In this document: one piece after another, positions 54,276 to 62,549 of the stretch
How the letters are laid out: each line of letters opens with the position of its first letter
Numbering within the stretch: the first letter of the stretch is position 1
Source: Bacteroidota bacterium
Lineage (GTDB): Bacteria > Bacteroidota > Ignavibacteria > UBA10030 > UBA6906
Reading direction: 5' to 3'
Length of the DNA stretch: 64,000 nucleotides
Assembly (NCBI GenBank): GCA_019637975.1
Contig: JAHBUR010000002.1
Location: 62,001-126,000, forward strand
The notes under the pieces: model-generated
Database searches by the model: none
Seen by the model: the letters and a program-made list of their open reading frames with translations, nothing else
Told to the model about the DNA's origin: nothing
Position numbers and translations under genes: made by a program

Positions 54276-54827
54276 ATGAAGCAGATTGTATTTCTTGCGT
54301 TCCTGTTTGTTGCCGCATCTTCCTACTCCCAAGAAGCAGCCCCTTATCCGCCCGCCCCTGACAATGTGTTATCTGTGACAACGCTGGTAGCGAAGGATGA
54401 ACCCGGCGCAAAGCTCGTTATTACCGGCACAGCCTACAAAGCGGACGGCAAAACTGTGTACCCCGATTTAGTGATCTACCTGTATCAAACCGATGCGACA
54501 GGCGTGTACAATACGGCAGATGGCAACTGGCAACGCCCGCGCATTCGAGGCTGGGTGAAAACAGATGATAAGGGGAGATATGAAATCCGGACAATCAAGC
54601 CCGGCTCATATCCCCGCAGCCGGAATCCGGCACACATTCACGCCATCGTCCGGCTTCCGGACGAAAAGCCGAAGTGGATAGACGATTTTCTTTTTGAAGG
54701 AGATGAATTCTTGTCCGAGAGGGACGTGCAGCGAGCGGCGAAATCGGGGACATTTTCCAACATCATGAAAGCGACAATTGATAACGACGGAACGCTTCGA
54801 TGCACGCGTAGTATTGTGATACAGTAA
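54276..54827 (+). CDS. Exported intradiol ring-cleavage dioxygenase-like protein
   Basis: A 183-residue protein with a signal peptide (MKQIVFLAFLFVAASSYSQ) and an AGAGGAGG ribosome site before ATG 54276. The fold matches protocatechuate 3,4-dioxygenase-type enzymes: VIYLYQTDATGVYNT, RIRGWVKTDDKGRYEIRTIKPGSYPR, and NPAHIHAIV. All four non-haem iron ligands fit (Tyr78, Tyr112, His120, His122). The export signal distinguishes it from cytosolic PcaGH; similar exported forms exist in FCB genomes but their substrate is not known. It is unrelated in position to the tyrosine pathway. Confidence 0.8.
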   Translation: MKQIVFLAFLFVAASSYSQEAAPYPPAPDNVLSVTTLVAKDEPGAKLVITGTAYKADGKTVYPDLVIYLYQTDATGVYNTADGNWQRPRIRGWVKTDDKGRYEIRTIKPGSYPRSRNPAHIHAIVRLPDEKPKWIDDFLFEGDEFLSERDVQRAAKSGTFSNIMKATIDNDGTLRCTRSIVIQ

Positions 54828-54850
54828 CTTCAGCCTTCCTCCTTTAGCTC

Positions 54851-54878
54851 AAGATGTGCCGGAACTCCGGCACATCTT
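54851..54878 (+). terminator. Perfect inverted repeat, probable terminator
   Basis: A perfect 12-base stem (54851-54862 with 54867-54878) with a four-base loop follows the dioxygenase-like gene by 23 bases. The downstream tract GCTTCTCTT is only partly T-rich, so terminator strength is uncertain. Confidence 0.6.
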
Positions 54879-54960
54879 GCTTCTCTTAAGCATACAGCGT
54901 ACTTTCAAACACCTCATCCGGCTGTATCACCATTCGTATCATACAATGAAAGGGGCGTTC

Positions 54961-57849
54961 ATGGCTCGTCGTGTCAGTACATTCTTCCTCATGTTGCTTG
55001 CAGCAAGCATTGCTGTTTCAGCGGTAAAACCGAATCGCCAACAAAGAGTGTTCAATCCGGAAGATGAGGTGATTCCGGGTGTTCTCATCATCAAGTTTCT
55101 CCCGGGCGTGGAAGTAGTTGAAGGATCGAATCGAACCACGTCATCCGACATCAACCTTCATCTCATCGAAGAGGGCGTTCTTTCGCTCAAGAAAACAGCC
55201 GGCTTTGTTCCGCAAATCGACGCATTGCGCATCGCCGAAGGCTGGGTTGATGTGTCGAGAATCTACACCGCGGAAATTTCTTCTGCTGCCGATCCCCGTC
55301 TCATTGCGAGCCGTCTCGGCGCTATCGAAGGCATTGAATACGCCGAGCCGAAGTTCATGAACTACATCAACGACACGCCGAACGATCCACTCCTTTCCAA
55401 TCAAAGCAATATGTTCACGCGTATGAACGCCTACAACGGGTGGACGATTGCCAAGGGAGATACCGGCGTTTACATTGCTGTTGTGGACGGTGGTACGTAC
55501 TGGCTGCATGAAGATTTACAGCCCAACTACCGCTTCGGTTGGAATTTTGCAAACAACACGAACAATCCTCAAGGACTTCCGAACACACCCAACAGTGCGG
55601 CACACGGTACGGCTACCGCAAGTCATTTCGGCGCACGCACCAACAACGCAATTGGCATGGCGGGTTCAAGCTGGAACTGCAGCATCATCGCGATCAACGC
55701 CGCCTCGCCGACGAATGATAATGGCATCGCATTCGGGTATGAGGGAATTGCCTACGCATACGCCAACGGCGCAAAGGTGATCAATTGCAGTTGGGGGAGA
55801 ACGGGAGGCTATTCACAGTTTGAGCAGGACTTGATTACCGCCGCCACACAGGCGGGCGCGCTGGTTGTGTGTGCAGCAGGAAACGGCACAAACAACAACG
55901 GCGTCGGCAAACTGAACGACTCGAATCCCGACTTCCCGCCGAGTTACAGGAACGTTCTTGCCGTCGGTGCGACAAATTCTACATCCGATGCGCGGGCAAG
56001 CTTCTCAAACTACGGCCGGACTGTCCCTGTCTACGCGCCGGGTGTGAGCATCTTCAGCGCGTTTCACGGCGGCGGGTACGGCAATGGCGGAAACGGGACG
56101 TCGTATTCGAGTCCGCTGGTTGCGGGACTCGCGGGCATCATCAAATCACTTCATCCGACTTGGACTCCGCGCCAGATTGCGCTGCAAATCAAAACAACAT
56201 GCGATTCAATTGACGGCGCGAACCCGGCGTTGGCGGGCAACCTTGGCCGGGGCCGCGTGAACTTTGCCCGGGCACTTACGGAATCGCATGCAGGAATTGA
56301 AATCCTCTCAGCCAACATTCGAACGCCCGGCGGCAGAACTCTTTTTCTCCAAAATGACACGATCCTCATGACGCTGTCGGTGCAGAATATTCTCTTCGCT
56401 CCGGCAAACAACCTCGTGTTTACGGCAACATCATCCAGCGGGTCGGTGACGGTTCTGCAGGGGACAGGAAATGCCGGAACTGTAGCACCGGGACAAACGG
56501 TGGAAGTTCCGACATTTCAATTCAGAGTAGGAACATTAACTGCTTCGCAGGATGTCGTGTTGCGTGTTGACTGGGTTTCGAACACGAACGAACGCGATAG
56601 TTGGGCGTACAAGGTAACCGTCTTTCCTGCAATACCGCAATGGGAAACTCAGGCAAGTCCGACAACCCTCAGCTTATACAGCGTCAAAGTTGTGAATCAG
56701 GAGGTTGTATGGGCCTCCGGCGGCAACGGAAGCGGAACAGCCCCGGTCGTGATCCGGACATCGAACGCCGGCACGAACTGGCAAAACGCTACAGGCAATC
56801 TCACCGGAGTGGATCTGTATTGCATAACGGCAATCGACGCGGACCGTGCCTGGGTCGGAACCGGTAACGGCAGAATTTATGCGACAACAGATGGCGGTAC
56901 AAGCTGGAATCAACAAACATATCCGGGCACGCAATCGCCCTTTATCAATGCGGTGTGGATGTTCAGCAACGGTACAGGATATTCACAAGGCGATCCGGCA
57001 AGCGGCGGCAGATTTGTTGTGCTGAAAACAACCGACTACGGCGCAACGTGGGCGCATCTTGTGAATGAACCCGTTGGCGGAGCCAGCGAAGCGGGCTGGA
57101 ACAATTCCTTCGCAATGACCGATGAGAATACTATCTGGTTCGGGACGAATGCGAGCAGAGTGTGGCGCTCGACCGACGGCGGCGGTTCGTGGACTTCAGC
57201 CGCATCGGGCGCAACGAACAGCTATGCCGTATCGTTCAAAGATAATCTCAACGGCATTGTTGCGCATTCGACAGGCGTCATCAGAGTAACGGTGAACGGC
57301 GGCGAAACGTGGACAGCGGCAACGAGTCCGACAACTGCCGCTATTCTCGGTCTGTCATTCCCTGCAAGCGCAAACTTCGCCTGGACGATCGCAGGGGCAA
57401 TCCCGTACCGTTCAACCAACAACGGATCCAACTGGTCGGCCCAGACCGTGTATCCGATTAGCGGGACCTTGAATCATATCTCATTCATCGATACCAGCAA
57501 CGGGTGGGGCGTAACATCGAGCGGCGAGGTGATCAGGTACAGGCCTCCCGGAACCACCGGCGTTGCCGGACAAGCCGGTTTGCCGGAGGGATTGATGTTG
57601 GAACAGAATTATCCGAACCCGTTCAATCCGGCAACGGAAATCAGATTTCATACATCGGAAGTCCGTCATGTTGCACTGACGGTGTATGACGTTCTCGGGC
57701 GGAAAGTTGCAACACTGGTGAACGATGTGAAGCCCGCCGGAACGCATTCTGTATTATTCAATGCGGAAGGAGTTTCGAGCGGCGTTTATTACTACACGAT
57801 GAAAGCGGGCAATTTCACGGTAACGAAGAAAATGGTGCTTCTGCGCTGA
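54961..57849 (+). CDS. Secreted subtilisin-like (S8) protease with Asp-box propeller and T9SS domain
   Basis: A 962-residue secreted protease. ATG 54961 is preceded by AAAGGGG and starts a signal peptide (RRVSTFFLMLLAASIAVSAV). An inhibitor-like propeptide follows, then the S8 domain with Asp176 (VAVVDGG-like IAVVDGG), His215 (AAHGTATAS) and Ser381 (GTSYSSPLVAG). After an Ig-like region, residues about 560-870 hold a propeller with Asp-box-like loops (TSNAGTNW, TTDGGTSW, TTDYGATW, STDGGGSW, STNNGSNW) similar to HCF136/YCF48 repeats. The end is a T9SS type A domain (QNYPNPFNPATEI). It probably digests extracellular protein and may bind a ligand through the propeller. Confidence 0.93.
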   Translation: MARRVSTFFLMLLAASIAVSAVKPNRQQRVFNPEDEVIPGVLIIKFLPGVEVVEGSNRTTSSDINLHLIEEGVLSLKKTAGFVPQIDALRIAEGWVDVSRIYTAEISSAADPRLIASRLGAIEGIEYAEPKFMNYINDTPNDPLLSNQSNMFTRMNAYNGWTIAKGDTGVYIAVVDGGTYWLHEDLQPNYRFGWNFANNTNNPQGLPNTPNSAAHGTATASHFGARTNNAIGMAGSSWNCSIIAINAASPTNDNGIAFGYEGIAYAYANGAKVINCSWGRTGGYSQFEQDLITAATQAGALVVCAAGNGTNNNGVGKLNDSNPDFPPSYRNVLAVGATNSTSDARASFSNYGRTVPVYAPGVSIFSAFHGGGYGNGGNGTSYSSPLVAGLAGIIKSLHPTWTPRQIALQIKTTCDSIDGANPALAGNLGRGRVNFARALTESHAGIEILSANIRTPGGRTLFLQNDTILMTLSVQNILFAPANNLVFTATSSSGSVTVLQGTGNAGTVAPGQTVEVPTFQFRVGTLTASQDVVLRVDWVSNTNERDSWAYKVTVFPAIPQWETQASPTTLSLYSVKVVNQEVVWASGGNGSGTAPVVIRTSNAGTNWQNATGNLTGVDLYCITAIDADRAWVGTGNGRIYATTDGGTSWNQQTYPGTQSPFINAVWMFSNGTGYSQGDPASGGRFVVLKTTDYGATWAHLVNEPVGGASEAGWNNSFAMTDENTIWFGTNASRVWRSTDGGGSWTSAASGATNSYAVSFKDNLNGIVAHSTGVIRVTVNGGETWTAATSPTTAAILGLSFPASANFAWTIAGAIPYRSTNNGSNWSAQTVYPISGTLNHISFIDTSNGWGVTSSGEVIRYRPPGTTGVAGQAGLPEGLMLEQNYPNPFNPATEIRFHTSEVRHVALTVYDVLGRKVATLVNDVKPAGTHSVLFNAEGVSSGVYYYTMKAGNFTVTKKMVLLR

Positions 57850-57855
57850 AAGCGG

Positions 57856-58830
57856 ATGAACACACCTGACTCTTCGGAACGCGTTACGGCGCAGCGGGCA
57901 TTTCGGACGCTCTTCGTCATGCTCGCATTACTTGTTGTTTCCGCGACGCTCACCCTGATCACCGTCGAGCATCCGGGGAGTGTTGTCGTTGCATCAGAGA
58001 ACCCGACGCCGTTCGGCTACACTGTAAGCCTGCTTCTGTTTATCATGCCGTTGAGTGTTCTCGCGTGGTGGTTCTTGCGAAATCCGGCCTTACAGTTTCC
58101 GAGAACAGCATTCTGGTGGACGATCGGCGTGCTTGTTCCGAGCGGACTCGTTCTCGACATTCTGTTCGGAACCACCTTCTTCACATTTGAAAACGGCGGC
58201 GCCCATCTCGGTATTCTGATTCCTGCGCTCGGCGGATCGGTTCCGGTGGAGGAGTTCGTTTTCTACGTCGCCGGCTTTGCCCTCGTTCTTCTGATGTATG
58301 TCTGGTGTGATGAGTATTGGCTGAAGGCCTACAATATTCCCTCGTACGAGGAAGAAGCAAAGAGCATAACACGAATCGTCCGCTTCCATCCGGGATCGCT
58401 GGTTCTTGGCGGAGTGTTGCTTGCGGCCGCGTTCGCCTACAAGAAACTTTTCAGCGCTTCTCCCGAAGGCATGCCGTGGTATTTCACATACCTCGTGCTT
58501 GTAGCGATTGTTCCGGCGGCGGGATTTTTCGAGACGACGAAACCGTTCATTAACTGGAGGGCATTCGGCTTCACCGTCTTTCCGATTCTGCTGATCAGTC
58601 TTTTGTGGGAGGTCACGCTCGCCATTCCGTATCAATGGTGGGGATACAGGGAGGAGGCTCTCATCGGCCTGAGCATCGGAGCATGGTCACGTCTCCCCGT
58701 CGAGGCCGTTTGTGTGTGGCTCGCCGTAACGTTCACGACGGTGATCATCTACGAAGTGATGAAGGTGTGGAAAGCCACAGGCAAGCGGGCACGTGAAGCG
58801 TTTTTTGGAACCCGCATGAACCGACCCTGA
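57856..58830 (+). CDS. Multi-helix membrane protein related to lycopene cyclase (CrtYcd-like)
   Basis: A 324-residue protein with about seven transmembrane helices. Two regions carry the charged helix motif of CrtYc/CrtYd-type lycopene cyclases, where a proline and acidic residues precede a hydrophobic helix: GSVPVEEFVFYVAGFALVLLM and SRLPVEAVCVWLAVTFTTVI. The intervening sequence (GGAHLGILIPALGG) is also compatible. If right, it would cyclise a linear carotenoid end group in the membrane. No other carotenoid gene (crtB, crtI) is in the window, so the substrate is open. It begins six bases after the subtilase stop. Confidence 0.55.
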   Translation: MNTPDSSERVTAQRAFRTLFVMLALLVVSATLTLITVEHPGSVVVASENPTPFGYTVSLLLFIMPLSVLAWWFLRNPALQFPRTAFWWTIGVLVPSGLVLDILFGTTFFTFENGGAHLGILIPALGGSVPVEEFVFYVAGFALVLLMYVWCDEYWLKAYNIPSYEEEAKSITRIVRFHPGSLVLGGVLLAAAFAYKKLFSASPEGMPWYFTYLVLVAIVPAAGFFETTKPFINWRAFGFTVFPILLISLLWEVTLAIPYQWWGYREEALIGLSIGAWSRLPVEAVCVWLAVTFTTVIIYEVMKVWKATGKRAREAFFGTRMNRP

Positions 58831-58836
58831 TTGACC

Positions 58837-59031
58837 ATGTCCGATCGTAAACGCCTTCGTCGTTCAACGCGCAACAAGATGATTGCAGGAGTCTGTGCAG
58901 GGTTGGCTTCATGGCTTGGTTGGGATGTGACTGTTGTGCGCGTTCTCTTTGTCGTCGGGTCGTTCATTCCTGTGATACCGGGCTTTCTTGTATATCTTGT
59001 GCTCTGGATTGCTGTGCCCTCTGAGAGGTAG
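58837..59031 (+). CDS. PspC domain protein
   Basis: A 64-residue membrane protein with a basic N-terminus (SDRKRLRRSTRNKMIAGVCAGLASWLGWD) and one or two helices (VVRVLFVVGSFIPVIPGFLVYLVLWIAVP). This matches the PspC domain, associated with envelope stress in other bacteria. ATG 58837 is six bases after the lycopene-cyclase-like stop, so it may be co-transcribed. No psp regulator is nearby. Confidence 0.85.
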   Translation: MSDRKRLRRSTRNKMIAGVCAGLASWLGWDVTVVRVLFVVGSFIPVIPGFLVYLVLWIAVPSER

Positions 59032-59083
59032 TTCATCTTGCTGTATCGAGTTCTTTCTCAATCATTCATATAGGAGGTGTGTC

Positions 59084-59941
59084 ATGTTTCACTCGTTGCT
59101 CAAATATATCGCGGCTGCAATCATCGCTGGCTTTACAGCGCAGGAGGCGGCAGCCCAACTGGAAACACCGCAACCGAGCCCGAAAGGGAAGATCGAACAA
59201 AAAGTCGGAGTCATGAATGTCTCCGTCTCGTATTCGCGTCCCGGCGTGAAAGGGCGGAAGATCTTCGGCGATCTTGTGCCCTTCGGACAGGAATGGCGGA
59301 CAGGCGCCAACGAACCCACAACCATCACATTCAGCGATCCTGTCAAGATTGAAGGACAGGATTTACCCGCGGGAACATATTCCCTCTACTCCATTCCGCA
59401 AGAACAAGAGTGGACAGTCATCCTCAACAAGAAAACATCCGGCCCGCCGCGTGATACGAAAGAAGATGCCATCACCCTCAAAATACAGCCCTCGCGTACG
59501 GCAAATCTTGTCGAAACCTTCACCATCAACATCACTGATATCACAACGAACGCCGCCAACCTCGAACTGGCTTGGGAGAACACCGTGGTGAAGTTCCGGA
59601 TGGAGTTCGACGTCGATACGAAAGTGATGGCCGCAATCAAGCGTACAATGGAAAACCCGCTTGCCGCTGCCGCGAACAACTACTATCAATCAGCATCGTA
59701 CTACTATTCGACAAACAGGGAACTGAAAACCGCGCTCGAATGGGTGGACAAATCCCTCGACATCAACAAAAATCCCTACTGGGTATGGCGGCTGAAGTCG
59801 CAAATCCAGGCGGCACTCAAGGACTACAAAGGCGCAATCGTTTCGGCGGAGATGAGTAAAGAACGCGCAAAAGCCGCGGGCAACGAACAGTTTGTGAAGA
59901 TCAACGAAGCCGCTATTGCGGAGTGGAAGGGAATGAAGTAG
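59084..59941 (+). CDS. DUF2911 family secreted protein
   Basis: A 285-residue protein with AGGAGG upstream of ATG 59084 and a signal peptide (FHSLLKYIAAAIIAGFTAQEAAAQ). Residues about 35-170 are the DUF2911 domain (VSVSYSRPGVKGRKIFG, VPFGQEWRTGANEPTTI, LPAGTYSLYSIP), a beta-sandwich of unknown role. The C-terminal part (ALEWVDKSLDINKNPYWVWRLKSQ, KDYKGAIVSAEMSKERAK) resembles tetratricopeptide-like helical repeats. It is the last gene before the long gene-free repeat region. Confidence 0.88.
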   Translation: MFHSLLKYIAAAIIAGFTAQEAAAQLETPQPSPKGKIEQKVGVMNVSVSYSRPGVKGRKIFGDLVPFGQEWRTGANEPTTITFSDPVKIEGQDLPAGTYSLYSIPQEQEWTVILNKKTSGPPRDTKEDAITLKIQPSRTANLVETFTINITDITTNAANLELAWENTVVKFRMEFDVDTKVMAAIKRTMENPLAAAANNYYQSASYYYSTNRELKTALEWVDKSLDINKNPYWVWRLKSQIQAALKDYKGAIVSAEMSKERAKAAGNEQFVKINEAAIAEWKGMK

Positions 59942-60192
59942 CAGGAGATGTTGAACGAATTGATTGATGGACATACGCCGTTTCAAGTACGAACGACGTA
60001 GCTGCCGGGGATGCATCGGGTGCGAAGCAGGTACGAAGCGGGAGCGAACGAGCTGCGAACCGGCGGCGGCGGACGGCAATTCAACAGCGTACGCTGTGTT
60101 GCGTAAACAGTGGAGGGGTCGTGACCGGGCGGAAGCACGTGTATATCATCACGCAAGCAATTGTTCTTCCGGATTTCGGGAGATGTGCAGAA
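59942..60192. other. Gene-free stretch leading into the hairpin repeats
   Basis: About 250 bases after the DUF2911 stop contain no convincing gene. The sequence is G-rich, with repeated GCGAAC- and CGAAGC-type words, and the small reading frames present lack ribosome sites and homology. It leads into the hairpin-rich repeats at 60193. Confidence 0.5.
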
Positions 60193-60436
60193 GCGGGACG
60201 GAGTCCCGCGCTACAGCGTGTAGCGCGATTCCCCGAATCGCCCCTTGCGCAAGTTCAGCCCAAACGGGGCGGGATATTACAGCCGGGGACGAAGTCCTCG
60301 GAATTCATCATCACAGAAGTTCACACAACCCTGAAGGGGTTGGATATCATCAGCGGTATCTCACCCTTTCAGGGTGATGTGGGGTTCTCGTATTTTCTGG
60401 CTTGGGACTTCGTCCCAAGCTGTAGTATCTGACCCC
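60193..60436. repeat. Long direct repeat copy A: array of triloop hairpins
   Basis: Nine short inverted repeats follow one another, most with 3-base loops: GCGGGAC/GTCCCGC (60193-60209), GCTACA/TGTAGC (60210-60224), GCGATTC/GAATCGC (60225-60241), CTTGC/GCAAG (60244-60253), GCCC/GGGC (60258-60270, imperfect), CCGGGGAC/GTCCTCGG (60283-60301, one mismatch), AACCCT/GGGGTT (60327-60341, one wobble), CACCCT/AGGGTG (60362-60376) and CTTGGGAC/GTCCCAAG (60401-60419). From 60219 it is matched by copy B at an exact offset of 395 bases, with eight differences in 218 bases by hand count. Confidence 0.85.
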
Positions 60437-60510
60437 CGCCAAAAGGTAAGGCACGGCGGGCAAGCCGGTGGGGTCGGGTGCGGACGGCCTCGTGGCTTTG
60501 CAATGCTTGA

Positions 60511-60563
60511 TGCGGGACGGAGTCCCGCGCTACAGCTTGTAGCGAGACTCTCTGAATCGCCCA
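60511..60563. repeat. Partial repeat copy: first three hairpins only
   Basis: The segment repeats the opening of copy A: GCGGGAC-GGA-GTCCCGC, then GCTACA-GCT-TGTAGC, then a degraded third stem (GAGACTC next to GAATCGC). It stops before the remaining hairpins. It shows that the three-hairpin head can occur as a separate module. Confidence 0.75.
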
Positions 60564-60587
60564 GCCTCGTTGCTTTGCATGGCCTGA

Positions 60588-60841
60588 TGCGGGACTGAGG
60601 CCCGTGCTAAGCTTGTAGCGCGATTCTCCGAATCGCCCCTTGCGCAAGTTCAGCCCCAACGGGGCGGGATATTATAGCCGGGGACGAAGTCCCCGGAATT
60701 CATCATCACAGAAATTCACACAACCCTGAAGGGGTTGGATATTATCAGCGGTATCTCACCCTTTCAGGGTGATGTGGGGTTCTCGTATTTTCTGTCTTGG
60801 GACTTCGTCCCAAGCTATAGTATCTGACCCCTTCGGGGTCA
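60588..60841. repeat. Long direct repeat copy B: array of triloop hairpins
   Basis: The head (60588-60619) is degraded. The rest is aligned with copy A without gaps from 60614 at offset 395. Stems here are perfect where copy A has errors: GCGATTC/GAATCGC (60620-60636), GCCCC/GGGGC (60653-60665), CCGGGGAC/GTCCCCGG (60678-60696), CACCCT/AGGGTG (60757-60771), CTTGGGAC/GTCCCAAG (60796-60814). It ends with one more hairpin, TGACCCC-TTC-GGGGTCA (60825-60841), which copy A has lost at its junction with unrelated sequence. Confidence 0.85.
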
Positions 60842-61014
60842 TGCCGGCAAAGGGCTGGAACGATACCCAGGTCATCGTGGACCATGACGACAACACGAGA
60901 ACATCCGGCAGACAAGATAGTGTTACTGAATGTCTGCCCGCCTGCGGTGGGGTGCGAGTAAACGGCAGGCGGACGTGACGCCCGGTTTTATATCTGCTGA
61001 AATTGTATCATGCA

Positions 61015-61043
61015 AATGCCCCGTTGCGCTACGGGGCATTTTT
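61015..61043 (+). terminator. Rho-independent terminator in the gene-free region
   Basis: A perfect ten-base stem (61015-61024 with 61031-61040), a six-base loop and a T-run. There is no protein gene within 1 kb upstream, so it would end either read-through from the DUF2911 gene or a non-coding transcript across the hairpin repeats. Confidence 0.8.
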
Positions 61044-61128
61044 GTTTCTGTGACTCATTCGAATAGGTTAGCTCGGCTGTTACGGGCAAGTCGGCTACTA
61101 AAGGGAAAATCCAGCCAATTTTGTGCTA

Positions 61129-61157
61129 TTGACTTCGCACAACATATGTACTATATT
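61129..61157 (+). promoter_or_regulatory. Candidate sigma-70-type promoter
   Basis: TTGACT (61129-61134), 17 bases, TATATT (61152-61157). It is the best match in the gap between the terminator at 61015 and the membrane-protein gene at 61441 and could drive that gene with a long leader of about 270 bases. The leader holds no other feature that I recognise. Confidence 0.5.
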
Positions 61158-61440
61158 GCGCCGTCAAAAAAAAGCCAGGTCGTAAACCCAAATGCCACGG
61201 ATGTATCTGTGACTTACTGGTTCAGACCTGAGAGCGCTCTCCCCGCATTCCGGGCCTAACGCCCTCACTTCTCCACCTCTCAGCCACACATCAGAGTAAC
61301 AACGAAGTGCAACTATTTCGTTTTCTACAATGCCGTTATTCTGTTCTCTCTATATCTCAGACGGTTTAACGTAGCAGTTTTCCCGGTTCCATCCATACTC
61401 ACACAAGGAAGGAGGCATTATCAAAGTTCTCCTCATTGTC

Positions 61441-61755
61441 GTGCCGGCACTTGCGGCCTTCTGCAGCGTCGTAGTCTACCTTGCCCAGGATCATCCTGCA
61501 ATGGGTGTCCTCTCTTCACTGGTGATCGGGTTTGCTCCGCTCATCGGTCTGGGTGTCCTCATCATCCTTGATGCGCTTATTATCTCGTTTTTCATCTGTG
61601 CTGCCGAGAAGATCTTCGTCGATGTTGATGACGACGTTGTGCCAGAGCGACATCTCAAAAGTAGATGGCATCGTGTCGAACACCCCCTGCCTGATCAGCT
61701 TTCCGATCGTATTTCTCTCAAAGAACACAGCCCGCCCGGATTCCTTTTTTCATAA
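61441..61755 (+). CDS. Small two-helix membrane protein of unknown function
   Basis: A reading frame with two transmembrane helices (ALAAFCSVVVYLA and a longer one from VLSSLVIGFAPLIGLGVLII through ISFFICAA) and an acidic/basic tail (KIFVDVDDDVVPERHLKSRW). The only canonical start is GTG 61441, which has no ribosome site. Upstream, AAGGAAGGAGG is followed by ATTATCAAAGTTCTCC in the same frame, which would give IIKVLLIVVPAL before the GTG. A non-standard ATT or ATC start would therefore fit the site and the basic residue before the first helix. I do not recognise a family. Confidence 0.45.
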   Translation: MPALAAFCSVVVYLAQDHPAMGVLSSLVIGFAPLIGLGVLIILDALIISFFICAAEKIFVDVDDDVVPERHLKSRWHRVEHPLPDQLSDRISLKEHSPPGFLFS

Positions 61756-61940
61756 GACGTTGTGAACACGGGTCCTTCGGATTCTTGTGCAGTACCGAAC
61801 CCGGACTCAATACCAAATCGAGAGCACAGAGTGTCACGTACCCGGACGGTACTGTTTCTATACAGTCTCGCTTGGTTGTGATGCTGCCAGTTGCCGTCCA
61901 ATGAAATTATTTGACCTGGGACAATGGAAGGGTGAAGAAT

Positions 61941-62492
61941 ATGAATGCAACCAGTATGTCTGCGTTCCGGATTGCTGTCGTCGCGACAGTGATAGGATTG
62001 TTTTTCGTTACCGCCGGATATGGACAAACGGAGAAGGGCGATTTTGAGGTAGGCATCGAAGTAGGGCCGTCTTTAGTCATTGCAACCGGCGGTCATGAAG
62101 CGATTGGCGCTTTGCTTTTGGCGGTCGAGCCCCATGCCGGCTATTTTCTCACCGACGCTCTCGCTGTGGGAGCCACGGTTTTTCTGTTTCGTCCATTCGA
62201 TAGCGATCCTTCACAGTCTGCCATTTCCTTCGGAGCGGCGTACGCTTATGTGAACTACCATTTCAATGCGGGCGGTACCTGGTCTCCGTACGTTGGTGGC
62301 AGACTCGGTGTGTTCAATGCAAATTCAGCCGCGCTCTTTGCGGCGAGTGCCCAGGCCGGCCTGCAGTTCTTTGCTGCCCGTCAGTTTTCGATCAACTTGC
62401 AGCTCGAGGTCGGAACAATTGCGGGATCGGCAGGATCCGGGTCTGTCTTCCTGTCAACCCTGGGTATTGGCATGTCGTATCATATCAAGTAA
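61941..62492 (+). CDS. Outer-membrane beta-barrel protein
   Basis: A 183-residue protein; ATG 61941 with a GGAAGGGTGAAG site gives a signal peptide (AFRIAVVATVIGLFFVTAGYGQ). The mature part has alternating strands (FEVGIEVGPSLVIATGGH, SFGAAYAYVNYHFN, WSPYVGGRLGVF, FSINLQLEVGTI, VFLSTLGIGMSYHIK), as in small eight-stranded barrels of the OmpW/OprF-like kind. Function unknown. Start at 61911 would place unlikely residues before the signal. Confidence 0.75.
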   Translation: MNATSMSAFRIAVVATVIGLFFVTAGYGQTEKGDFEVGIEVGPSLVIATGGHEAIGALLLAVEPHAGYFLTDALAVGATVFLFRPFDSDPSQSAISFGAAYAYVNYHFNAGGTWSPYVGGRLGVFNANSAALFAASAQAGLQFFAARQFSINLQLEVGTIAGSAGSGSVFLSTLGIGMSYHIK

Positions 62493-62549
62493 TGGTCTTC
62501 GACGGCGGATGGTAGGTGTAACTGTTAACAACCCAAAGGAGCAACACAA

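Noticed and set aside
60121-60432. Reading frames of 96-137 codons across the hairpin repeats
   Set aside because: They run through inverted repeats, have no ribosome sites, and change phase between the two repeat copies; the repeats explain their openness.
60193-60841. CRISPR-like array
   Set aside because: The repeated units are adjacent hairpins of different sequence rather than one identical repeat separated by unique spacers, and no cas gene is present.
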